Shown here: piece by piece, positions 27,190-35,015 of the stretch
Layout: every line of letters starts with the position of its first letter
How positions within the stretch are numbered: the first letter of the stretch is position 1
NCBI RefSeq assembly: GCF_003353425.1
Contig: NZ_QRAO01000003.1
Span: 359,088 to 423,087, forward strand
DNA: 64,000 bases
Reading direction: 5' to 3'
Source: Marinirhabdus gelatinilytica
GTDB taxonomy: Bacteria; Bacteroidota; Bacteroidia; Flavobacteriales; Flavobacteriaceae
The notes under the pieces: model-generated
The model's input: only the letters and a program-made list of their open reading frames with translations
What the model was told of the DNA's origin: nothing
The model's database searches: none
Made by a program: the position numbers and the translations under genes

Positions 27190-27201
27190 CTACACATAAC
27201 A
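27188..27201 (+). repeat. Right inverted repeat flanking the lipoprotein gene
   Basis: AACTACACATAACA overlaps the stop codon of the lipoprotein gene and is the partner of the left repeat at 26693-26706. Confidence 0.55.
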
Positions 27202-27324
27202 AAGCAAAAGGTCCATTGCTCTGCGTATCCTAATCGGATACGACTCGCGGGCGGGCAATGCGGGAAAATCTACGTAACTTCGTCTTAAGGTTCCGCAACG
27301 GAACCTTTTACTAAACCGCTGTGC
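27192..27324. repeat. Highly structured spacer, possible attC-like or cassette-boundary element
   Basis: Outer arms AAAAGGTCC (27206-27214) and GGAACCTTTT (27300-27309) pair imperfectly. Inside are CATTGC/GCAATG (27214-27219 with 27255-27260), a perfect hairpin GTATCC-taatc-GGATAC (27225-27241) and a perfect hairpin AAGGTTCC-gcaac-GGAACCTT (27287-27307). The last competes with the outer arms. It lies between two AT-rich accessory genes and contains no ORF start. The layout resembles an integron-type recombination site, but the canonical core sequences were not confirmed. Confidence 0.4.
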
Positions 27325-27358
27325 ACAATTTTGAGGAGCGACCTGCGAAAAACAATAA

Positions 27359-27922
27359 ATGGAGATATATAAAAGGGTTATTGAACTAATTGATACAAAT
27401 CTGATTTTCTGTCTGATTCCAATAATTCTGACATTGATTCTTGTCGAACTGATTTTTAAAAACCGGTTTGAAACAAAAAAAGTGTTGAATTTAATTTGCT
27501 GGATCATTGTTTTCTACACAATAACCACGTGGACTTTCTATCTAATTGGAATGGCAACAACTGAAAATCCAGATGAATATGCATTTGTCAACAGAGCTAC
27601 TGGACTATATGCTTGGGCTTATTGGGTCATGTTTTTATCTGCTTTGATTTTACCTTTCACTTTATTGATTAGAAAATTAAGGAGAAAATTTTGGTTCGTG
27701 CTTTTAGTCACTTTAGTAATGAAAAGTGGATTTTATTTTGAGCGCTACGTAATTATTGTTACCAGTTTCCATAGAGATTATCTTACTGGAAATGGAAGTC
27801 CAGAATACACGAATTCATTGACATATGGACTTGGAATAATATTCCTTCAGGGTATAGTTATCGCTATCCTGACTTTAGGAATATTTGAGATAATGAAACA
27901 AAAAAACATAGCCCCACAATAG
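27359..27922 (+). CDS. Short NrfD/ActC-like membrane protein
   Basis: A 187-residue protein with about five membrane helices (12-33, 42-64, 85-104, 110-128, 155-176). The segment FVNRATGLYAWAYWVMFLSALILPFTLL followed by FYFERYVIIVTSFHRDY (127-141) resembles the C-terminal half of NrfD/ActC quinol-interacting subunits, where a similar ERFVIIVTSLHRD motif occurs. Full NrfD/ActC proteins have eight or more helices and neighbouring electron-transfer subunits, both absent here. It could be a stand-alone half-size relative. The similarity is from memory and needs a profile search. Confidence 0.5.
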   Translation: MEIYKRVIELIDTNLIFCLIPIILTLILVELIFKNRFETKKVLNLICWIIVFYTITTWTFYLIGMATTENPDEYAFVNRATGLYAWAYWVMFLSALILPFTLLIRKLRRKFWFVLLVTLVMKSGFYFERYVIIVTSFHRDYLTGNGSPEYTNSLTYGLGIIFLQGIVIAILTLGIFEIMKQKNIAPQ

Positions 27923-27949
27923 ATTGATTAAAAAAAGCGCTTCTAATTA

Positions 27950-28786
27950 ATGAGTACTAGACAACCTACCGGGAGTTCCACCCCCAAAGAACAACAAACA
28001 TTAGCAACGAGTGATACTTGGCGTTGGTCACAAAAACTAATTCTATTCATAGTTTTCTCTTTAGTGGTAAACCATTTAACAACTCGCGATAGTTTTCCAG
28101 GTAGTGATCGGTATAGGTTCCCCATAGAAGGTTTTCTGTCGTCTATTGCGTTATGTATACTCATTGGAACTATTGCTGAACTTAATTTTAATTTTTACAA
28201 GAAAAAGTATTTCTCTAAAAAAGTTGAAATCGTATCTATCTCATGGTACATGGTCACAACTCTTGGGTATGTTACTGCCATGTATATTCCTTTAAGTGTT
28301 TTACTAAATAAAATTGCGGGTGGAGAAACAGAGTTCTATTATTTATTAATTGGCCTGCTAATTACCCTATTATTGAGTTTTATCCTCATAAGTTTAGCGT
28401 ATGCACAGGACATTTATAATTTATATAGGCTTTCCATTAAAGATGCTGAGATTACTATTGAAAGCGGTGCAAAAACAACCAAGCTTACCTACGGGAACAT
28501 TGCGTGTTTTTACAGCGAAAACAAAATTGTATATACAGTTCAGAACGACGGTACCACCATTACCACCGATTTTACTTTAAATGAGCTCGAAGAAAAAATA
28601 AACGATCAATTGTTTTTTAGAGCCAATAGGCAAATGATCATTCATAAAGATGCGGTAGACCAAATTGAAAAGATTGAAAATGGAAAGTTGCGTGTTCGAT
28701 TAAAAGCTTCCGTTGAAAATGATGCAATTGCCGAAATCAATATAAGTCGCTATAAGCGAAAAGCATTTATGGCTTGGTTTCAATAG
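27950..28786 (+). CDS. Membrane-anchored LytTR transcription regulator
   Basis: A 278-residue protein. Its N-terminal half has four membrane helices (about 27-45, 62-80, 92-116, 128-152). Residues about 165-278 form a LytTR DNA-binding domain with LTYGNIACFYSENKIVYTV, TLNELEEKINDQLFFRANRQMIIHKDAVDQI and a closing ISRYKRKAFMAWF. In such one-piece regulators the membrane part is thought to sense a signal while the LytTR domain binds paired direct repeats. A 22-bp-spaced ATTCAGT pair lies right after this gene, before the CPBP protease gene. Confidence 0.88.
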   Translation: MSTRQPTGSSTPKEQQTLATSDTWRWSQKLILFIVFSLVVNHLTTRDSFPGSDRYRFPIEGFLSSIALCILIGTIAELNFNFYKKKYFSKKVEIVSISWYMVTTLGYVTAMYIPLSVLLNKIAGGETEFYYLLIGLLITLLLSFILISLAYAQDIYNLYRLSIKDAEITIESGAKTTKLTYGNIACFYSENKIVYTVQNDGTTITTDFTLNELEEKINDQLFFRANRQMIIHKDAVDQIEKIENGKLRVRLKASVENDAIAEINISRYKRKAFMAWFQ

Positions 28787-28809
28787 AAGATGCCAAAGAA
28801 TTACCGACT

Positions 28810-28838
28810 ATTCAGTTATAGATTTACTACCATTCAGT
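28810..28838 (+). promoter_or_regulatory. Candidate LytTR binding site (direct repeat)
   Basis: ATTCAGT occurs at 28810-28816 and 28832-28838. The 22-bp period, two helix turns, is the spacing used by LytTR/AgrA-type domains. The site is 74 nt upstream of the CPBP gene and 23 nt after the LytTR gene. Confidence 0.55.
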
Positions 28839-28912
28839 AAAAGCATACGTGTTTAAAGGGGTTTTCAAGGATTTTGTCCATTCATTTGATAAGAATTTAA
28901 AATCAATCAACA

Positions 28913-29575
28913 ATGAACAAGTTGAGCTTACGCCAAATAGTAATTCCATTAATCACCATTGCGATCATCTGCTTTTTATGGTTTGGACCAATTCGCATAC
29001 CTTACATAGAAAATATCATCATTTCTATAGTAATCATTATAGCGAATTACATAGAATACAAAGGGAAACCATTTTCAGCACTTGGATTCCAACGTAAAAA
29101 ATTCACATTCAAAAACCTCCTCGTACTTGCTCCATTGGTTGCAGCGGGACTTTTTGCTTTGTATGTATTTATATTGGTCCCTGGAATTACAAAAATTACA
29201 GGAGCACCAATAGACTATTCAAGTTTTGATGAACTTGTAGGTAACCTTCCAGCCTGCTTAGTCGCTCTGGCATTGGTATGGGCTACTGCCGGTTTTGGAG
29301 AAGAAATTATTTTCCGCGGTTATTTTATGCGACAGTTTGTAAAATTCTTTGGAGAGAGTAAAGTGAGTATTGTGCTCAATATTGTGCTTCTGTCTTGTTT
29401 TTTTGGCTTTATGCATAGTTACCAGGGAATTACGGGGCAACTTGTTACAGGAGTTGTTGGAGCGCTCTTGGCCCTGATATTCTACGTACGCAAATACGAC
29501 TTATGGTTTGTTATTGCTGTACACGGCTTTTTTGATACCCTTGCTTTAATTTGTATTTACTTTGGCTTGGCATAA
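28913..29575 (+). CDS. CPBP family intramembrane metalloprotease
   Basis: A 220-residue integral membrane protein with about seven hydrophobic segments. It carries the full CPBP/Abi active-site set: EEIIFRGY with Glu130-Glu131 and Arg135, GFMHSYQG with His168, and HGFFDTL with His204 and Asp208. Relatives include Rce1-type CAAX proteases and bacteriocin self-immunity proteins. It follows the LytTR regulator with a possible LytTR site between them, so regulated expression is likely. A 47-residue ORF overlaps its stop codon. Confidence 0.9.
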   Translation: MNKLSLRQIVIPLITIAIICFLWFGPIRIPYIENIIISIVIIIANYIEYKGKPFSALGFQRKKFTFKNLLVLAPLVAAGLFALYVFILVPGITKITGAPIDYSSFDELVGNLPACLVALALVWATAGFGEEIIFRGYFMRQFVKFFGESKVSIVLNIVLLSCFFGFMHSYQGITGQLVTGVVGALLALIFYVRKYDLWFVIAVHGFFDTLALICIYFGLA

Positions 29576-29718
29576 TGATACCTAAAAATAATATCTACAC
29601 CCTGAGTTTACCCGATACAATACGTGCTTTTGCACTTATTGAGGAATACCTATGCAAGAAAACAAAGATTAGTGCTTACAGGGAAAAACCACAGCGGGTA
29701 ACATTCGTCCTTAATTAA
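29575..29718 (+). CDS. Possible 47-residue small protein
   Basis: The ORF starts within the TAATG junction of the CPBP stop codon (1-nt overlap), a layout typical of translational coupling. It begins MIPKNNIYTLSLPDTIRAF and ends QRVTFVLN. It is basic with no membrane segment or secretion signal. It is not recognised. It could be a real small partner of the protease, the remnant of a longer gene, or chance. Confidence 0.4.
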   Translation: MIPKNNIYTLSLPDTIRAFALIEEYLCKKTKISAYREKPQRVTFVLN

Positions 29719-29797
29719 ATTCCCTAACTTTATACAAAATTGGTAGAGCGGATAATTACGTAGTAGCGGCGCCTAGTGTCCTCCTCTCACTAAAAAA

Positions 29798-29823
29798 CTA
29801 AATAGAGGCAGGTAGCTATTTAG
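29798..29823. repeat. Hairpin in the 250-nt non-coding gap
   Basis: CTAAATAG and CTATTTAG form a perfect 8-bp stem around a 10-nt loop. Two CTAGTGT copies flank it (29773 and 29828), and a TAACTTTA -7-like box lies upstream at 29725-29732. The 29719-29968 gap contains no credible ORF; it could encode a small RNA or be an element remnant. Confidence 0.4.
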
Positions 29824-29968
29824 CACACTAGTGTTTCCCACTTTTACTACCACAAAATGTAGGCTTGCCAAAACTACCCCAAAAAAACTGCCCCTCATTT
29901 ATAAACCCCTTATAGCAAATTGACGCAACCAATTGGAAAATTTAATCTCTTCTTTAAAATAAAAAATC

Positions 29969-30406
29969 ATAAAATATAGAACTTTAATCGTCCTAATTGT
30001 ATTCATTGGCCTCACTTCTTGTGACAGTGATGATGACAACGTAAATAGCAATGCGGTAAGTTGTGATTTTGAAACAATAATCAATGCTGATCTATACACA
30101 AACGCCCCCAATGATGAACTATCAATTAACGAGGCAACTATTATTGGTAATTGTTTACAATTAACGTTTAGTGCAAATGGTTGCGACGGCAGTTCCTGGG
30201 TGGTGAAATTGATAGACTCTGAGGAAATTTTTGAATCATTACCTGTTCAACGAAATTTAAGACTTTCATTAGAAAATATCGAAGCTTGCACGGCAGTACC
30301 GACCAAAACTTTGACTATTGACATCTCTGAATTACAGATACCCAATGAAAATCAGGTCTACTTGAATATAACCAACTCTGGGGATCAAATTCTTTACGAA
30401 TATTAA
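29969..30406 (+). CDS. Lipoprotein gene with ATA in place of a start codon
   Basis: The frame reads as a 145-residue lipoprotein: Lys-Tyr-Arg, a hydrophobic stretch LIVLIVFIGLTSC with a good lipobox, an Asp-rich linker, then a domain with five cysteines and closing strands TLTIDISELQIP and VYLNITNSGDQILYEY. The expected start position is ATA in the context AAATC-ATA-AAA, and an in-frame TAA lies 3 codons upstream. The first in-frame ATG (30200) is in the middle of the mature domain. Either a rare ATA/ATC start is used or the gene lost its start recently. Family unknown. Confidence 0.55.
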   Translation: MKYRTLIVLIVFIGLTSCDSDDDNVNSNAVSCDFETIINADLYTNAPNDELSINEATIIGNCLQLTFSANGCDGSSWVVKLIDSEEIFESLPVQRNLRLSLENIEACTAVPTKTLTIDISELQIPNENQVYLNITNSGDQILYEY

Positions 30407-30516
30407 AAAACGTGCTATAACAAACAACTCAACCAATAATCTACCACGACGTCACTACAAATCTTAATGCCTTGTTAAACCAGTCTTAATATTTTTAAAA
30501 AACCATCTTGGTGTAG

Positions 30517-30524
30517 TATCTTCA
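30517..30524 (+). promoter_or_regulatory. -7 box of the amidohydrolase pair
   Basis: TATCTTCA lies 27 nt before the ATG at 30552; a weak match to TAnnTTTG. Confidence 0.4.
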
Positions 30525-30551
30525 CAGAGCAATAACTTCAACCAACAAAAG

Positions 30552-33515
30552 ATGGAAAAAAGATTTTTATGGGTGCTGGCATTTCTTAGCATTTCCATAG
30601 TCTCGGCACAAGAGTACTTCCCCAACAATGGCGGGCTAAAACAAGAAAACACCAACTACACGGCACTCACCAATGCAACGCTGTACATCACCCCCACAAA
30701 TGTGGTAAAAAATGGCACACTGCTCATTAAGGATGGTAAGGTAGTGGCCTCCGGGAAAAGCGTCAATATCCCAAAAAATGTTGTAAAGATAGATCTGGAC
30801 GGGATGTATATTTATCCCTCTTTTGTAGATCCCTATACAGATTTTGGAGTAGAAAAACCCGAGCGCGAAAGAGCTAGGGGTCGTGAACCACAGTACGACG
30901 CCTCCCGTGACGGTTTTTACTGGAACGACCATATCATGCCAGAGTTCGAGGCAATTTCGGCCTTTACATACGATAGCAAAAAAGCCAAGGAATATCGGGA
31001 AGCTGGCTTTGGTACGGTGAACACCCACAGGATGGACGGTATAGCCCGTGGTACCGGGGTGCTGGTAGCCCTTAATGACGAGGATGGCGCAGGAACCCGT
31101 ATCATCAACGATAAGAGTGGACAATATTATAGTTTTGAAAAAAGCGTGGCAAGCCGCCAGTCCTACCCTACATCTCTTATGGGTGCTATGGCACTGCTCC
31201 GCCAGATGTACCACGATGCCGCTTGGTACGCAAAAGGCAACAGCGACACCAAGGACCGCTCGCTAGAGGCACTCAACGCCAACAAGGCCGTAGTTTCCTT
31301 TTTTGAGGCGGGAAGCAAGGACAACAATGTGAGAGCCGATAAGATTGGCGACGCCTTTAATATTAATTACGTGATCGTAGGCGGGGGCAACGAATATGAA
31401 ATGATAGATAAGATACAGAAAACCAACGCCCGCTATATCATCCCGCTGGACTTTCCCGAAGCTTTCGACGTGAGCGATCCCTATTCCCAAAAATACATGA
31501 GCCTGGCAGATATGCGCGATTGGAACCAAGCGCCCATGAACCCCAAATGGTTATCGGACAAAGGCGTAGAATTTTCATTGACTACCTTCAAACTGAAGAA
31601 ACCTTCAGAATTAAAAGAAAACATACAAAAAGCCATCGCTTATGGCTACAACGAGACCAAAGCACTACAGGCATTGACCACCATACCTGCTTCTTTCCTG
31701 AATGCTTCAGATAAAATAGGCACGCTACAGGAAGGACGATATGCCAATTTCCTTATTACCTCTGGTCCTATCTTCAATGCTGAAACCACTATTTATGAAA
31801 ACTGGGTGCAAGGGCAGAAAAACATCATCAACACCAAGGATCTTAAGGACATCCGCGGAAATTACAAGATTACGGTAGGCGGAAAATCCTACGATGTAAA
31901 ATTGAGTGGTGATATTTCAAAACTGAAATCGGACGTAAAACAAGGCAGCACTACCTATCCTTCAAAAATTGACTACAAGGACAATTGGGTAAGCTTGAGT
32001 TTTACCAATGAAAAGACCAAAGAAGTATTCCGCACCACGGGAATCATCCCAAAAACCGACCAAAATTTTTACGGCCGCGTGGTATTGCCCTCCGGAGCCG
32101 AAGAAGAATTTACCGCAGTAAGGCAGTCTGGTGGGGCCAACGGCAGCAGCAAAGATAAAGACAAGGTTAAGAAGCACGAGATAGTACCCCTAACCTACCC
32201 CAACGTAGGCTACGGATTTGAAAAGATACCACAATCACAAAACATACTTTTTAAAAATGCCACCGTCTGGACGAGCGAAGAAGCTGGGATTCTAGAAAAT
32301 ACCGATGTACTTGTTAAAAACGGGAAGATAGCTGCAGTTGGTAAAGATTTAAAGGCTGGTGGAGCAACCACCGTAGATGCTACCGGCAAGCACCTCACTG
32401 CAGGGATTATAGACGAACACTCGCACATCGCTGCTTTGTCCATAAACGAGGCCGGGCATAATTCCTCAGCAGAGGTTTCCATAGAAGATGTGGTAGATCC
32501 AGAGGACATCAATATTTACCGTAACCTGGCCGGAGGGGTAACCTCTATTCAGATACTGCACGGTAGTGCCAACCCAATTGGGGGACGTTCTGCAATTCTG
32601 AAATTGAAATGGGGCGAGGATGCCGAAGGGTTGATATACGATAACAGTCCCAAATTCATAAAATTCGCCTTGGGTGAAAACGTAAAACAGAGCAACTGGG
32701 GCAGCAATGTACGCACCCGTTTCCCACAAACAAGGATGGGGGTTGAGCAGGTGTACATCAACTACTTTAACCGTGCCAAGGAATACGATGCCAAGAAGAA
32801 AGCAGGAAAACCATACCGATACGACGAGGAAATGGAAGTGCTTGCTGAAATTTTAAATGGCGAACGCTTTATTAGTTGCCACAGCTATGTACAGAGCGAA
32901 ATAAATATGTTGATGAAGGTGGCCGAACAGTTCGGTTTTAAAGTGAACACCTTTACCCACATTCTCGAAGGGTACAAAGTAGCCGACAAAATGAAACAGC
33001 ACGGTGTGGGCGCCTCCACCTTTAGCGATTGGTGGGCCTACAAATTTGAGGTGAACGATGCCATCCCCTACAACGCAGCAATTATGGCAAGCCAAGGATT
33101 GGTAGTAGCCATAAACAGTGACGATGCCGAAATGTCCCGCAGGCTCAACCAAGAAGCTGCAAAAGGTGTGAAATACGGCGGAATGAGTGAAGAAGAAGCT
33201 TGGAAGATGGTGACCATAAATCCAGCAAAATTATTGCACTTGGACGACCGTACAGGAAGCATCAAGGAAGGAAAAGATGCCGATTTGGTGCTGTGGAGCG
33301 ACCACCCACTTTCAGTATATGCAAAAGCTGAAAAAACCCTTATCGATGGCACGACCTACTTTGATATTGAAACCGACAAAGAAATGCGCCAAAACATACA
33401 AGAGGAGCGCAACAAGTTGGTCAAGCTTATGCTAGACGAAAAAGAAGCTGGGGGCAATACCCGTTCTCCCAAAGGAAAGGATAAGATTCATTTTGAGTGT
33501 GAGACCATACACTAA
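30552..33515 (+). CDS. Exported two-domain amidohydrolase-like protein
   Basis: A 987-residue protein with a signal peptide (ends VSAQ, about residue 20). Two amidohydrolase modules lie in tandem. The C-terminal one (about 560-975) keeps HSH (623-625), CHSYVQSE, a THILEG histidine and NSDDAE (Asp857), so a metal site is likely. In the N-terminal one (about 35-430) the expected HxH is replaced by DPYTD at 93-97, so it is probably inactive. Imidazolonepropionase/dipeptidase-like relatives hydrolyse C-N bonds; the substrate is unknown. It is followed by a second amidohydrolase-like gene 22 nt downstream. Confidence 0.88.
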   Translation: MEKRFLWVLAFLSISIVSAQEYFPNNGGLKQENTNYTALTNATLYITPTNVVKNGTLLIKDGKVVASGKSVNIPKNVVKIDLDGMYIYPSFVDPYTDFGVEKPERERARGREPQYDASRDGFYWNDHIMPEFEAISAFTYDSKKAKEYREAGFGTVNTHRMDGIARGTGVLVALNDEDGAGTRIINDKSGQYYSFEKSVASRQSYPTSLMGAMALLRQMYHDAAWYAKGNSDTKDRSLEALNANKAVVSFFEAGSKDNNVRADKIGDAFNINYVIVGGGNEYEMIDKIQKTNARYIIPLDFPEAFDVSDPYSQKYMSLADMRDWNQAPMNPKWLSDKGVEFSLTTFKLKKPSELKENIQKAIAYGYNETKALQALTTIPASFLNASDKIGTLQEGRYANFLITSGPIFNAETTIYENWVQGQKNIINTKDLKDIRGNYKITVGGKSYDVKLSGDISKLKSDVKQGSTTYPSKIDYKDNWVSLSFTNEKTKEVFRTTGIIPKTDQNFYGRVVLPSGAEEEFTAVRQSGGANGSSKDKDKVKKHEIVPLTYPNVGYGFEKIPQSQNILFKNATVWTSEEAGILENTDVLVKNGKIAAVGKDLKAGGATTVDATGKHLTAGIIDEHSHIAALSINEAGHNSSAEVSIEDVVDPEDINIYRNLAGGVTSIQILHGSANPIGGRSAILKLKWGEDAEGLIYDNSPKFIKFALGENVKQSNWGSNVRTRFPQTRMGVEQVYINYFNRAKEYDAKKKAGKPYRYDEEMEVLAEILNGERFISCHSYVQSEINMLMKVAEQFGFKVNTFTHILEGYKVADKMKQHGVGASTFSDWWAYKFEVNDAIPYNAAIMASQGLVVAINSDDAEMSRRLNQEAAKGVKYGGMSEEEAWKMVTINPAKLLHLDDRTGSIKEGKDADLVLWSDHPLSVYAKAEKTLIDGTTYFDIETDKEMRQNIQEERNKLVKLMLDEKEAGGNTRSPKGKDKIHFECETIH

Positions 33516-33537
33516 TAAAATTATTAACACAAGAGAC

Positions 33538-34827
33538 ATGAAAAATTATATATATACAATCATTTTATTGGTTTTTGGAGGGACGGTTTTCGCCCAACAA
33601 ACCCCGGCCCCAAAACAAACCGAAGTAATTACTATAGTTGGCGCCACGGCCCACGTGGGCAATGGGACCTATATTGAAAAAAGTGTGATTGTCCTAGAAG
33701 ATGGAAAGATAGCCGCTATTGGCACCTCAGAGGTAACACCACGGGGAAGAGTGATAGATGCCCATGGAAAGCACGTATATCCGGGTCTTATAGCACCCGC
33801 AAAATCATTGGGACTGGTAGAGGTAAATGCGGTTAGGGCGAGTAACGATCAAGACGAAGTGGGGGAATTTATCCCCAACGTACGTAGCCTAATAGCCTAT
33901 AATGCCGAAAGCAAGGTGGTAGAGAGTATGCGCCCCAACGGAGTGTTGCTAGGACAAGTGGCTCCTCAGGGTGGTACCATAAGTGGTACATCCTCTATTG
34001 TTCAGTTCGATGCTTGGAATTGGGAAGATGCAGCCATAAAGGTGGATGATGGTATCCACTTAAATTGGCCCAACAGCTTTAAGAGAGGTCGCTGGTGGCT
34101 GGGCGAAGAAAGAGGCTACAAACCCAACAAGGATTACGCAGAGGACATCCAAAAAACAGTAGATTTTATATTGAGTGCCAAAGCCTATGGCAACGGAAAA
34201 GCTGGCGAACAACCCAACGAATCCTTTAAGGCAATGCAAGGCCTCTTCGAAGGTTCCAAAAAACTATATATCTACGCAAACGGCGAAAAAGAAATAATAG
34301 ATGCTGTGACCAACACCAAGGAAAACGGTGTAAAACACGTAGTCATCGTTGGAGGATATGAAGCCCATAAGATTATCCCCTTCTTAAAAAAGAACAACAT
34401 TCCTGTGCTGGTACAACAACCACACGCCCTCCCCTCCCGCGAGGACGATGATTACGATATGGCTTATAAACTCCCCAAGATACTTTCAGAAAGTGGTTTG
34501 CTGGTGGGGCTACAAAACGAGAGTATGAGCAATTTCCAAACACGTAACCTTCCTTTTTATGCCGGACACGTGGCCGGGCAGGGATTGGACAAGGAAAAAG
34601 CACTACAAATGGTTACTGGGAATAATGCTAAGATTCTGGGGATAGACGACTCCTACGGAACCTTAGAGAGAGGGAAGAGCGCAACACTCTTCATTAGCGA
34701 AGGGGATGCATTGGATATGCGTACCAATATCTTGACACACGCCTTTATCGATGGTAGGGAAATTTCCCTAGAGACCCACCAAACCGAGCTGTGGAAGCGC
34801 TATATGGAAAAATATAGCAGGGAGTAA
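33538..34827 (+). CDS. Exported amidohydrolase-like protein lacking the HxH motif
   Basis: A 429-residue protein with a signal peptide (MKNYIYTIILLVFGGTVFAQ). The amidohydrolase beta-sandwich start is clear (SVIVLEDGKIAAIGT, IDAHGKHVYPGL). The segment after PGL reads IAPAKS where catalytic members have DxHxH. The C-terminus keeps the ALQMVTGNNAKILGIDDSYGTLERGKSATLFI pattern. It is therefore probably a non-catalytic partner or binding subunit of the preceding two-domain protein. An upstream ATG at 33493 overlaps the first gene but adds residues ahead of the signal peptide, so 33538 is chosen. Confidence 0.85.
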   Translation: MKNYIYTIILLVFGGTVFAQQTPAPKQTEVITIVGATAHVGNGTYIEKSVIVLEDGKIAAIGTSEVTPRGRVIDAHGKHVYPGLIAPAKSLGLVEVNAVRASNDQDEVGEFIPNVRSLIAYNAESKVVESMRPNGVLLGQVAPQGGTISGTSSIVQFDAWNWEDAAIKVDDGIHLNWPNSFKRGRWWLGEERGYKPNKDYAEDIQKTVDFILSAKAYGNGKAGEQPNESFKAMQGLFEGSKKLYIYANGEKEIIDAVTNTKENGVKHVVIVGGYEAHKIIPFLKKNNIPVLVQQPHALPSREDDDYDMAYKLPKILSESGLLVGLQNESMSNFQTRNLPFYAGHVAGQGLDKEKALQMVTGNNAKILGIDDSYGTLERGKSATLFISEGDALDMRTNILTHAFIDGREISLETHQTELWKRYMEKYSRE

Positions 34828-34845
34828 GCTGAACAAATTTTAGAG

Positions 34846-34971
34846 AGGTTGTATAAAAAGTAGAAAAATATTTGTCAGGTTGAGCGCAGTCGAAACTTTT
34901 TTTAAAAACTAATACGTAAAAGTCCTCGACTGCGCTCGAAGAGACATCGTTAAGTACTTTTTATACATCCT
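34846..34971. mobile_element. 126-bp MITE-like inverted-repeat element
   Basis: Terminal inverted repeats AGGTTGTATAAAAAGTA (34846-34862) and TACTTTTTATACATCCT (34955-34971) match in 16 of 17 positions. Inside is a second inverted repeat, TTGAGCGCAGTCGA (34880-34893) and TCGACTGCGCTCGA (34926-34939), of the kind often seen between flavobacterial genes. No ORF is present. It could also act as a transcript-end hairpin for the amidohydrolase genes. Confidence 0.6.
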
Positions 34972-35015
34972 CGTTCGTCCCAACTCCTTAATCTTTAACT
35001 CCCCAACTAAATAAA

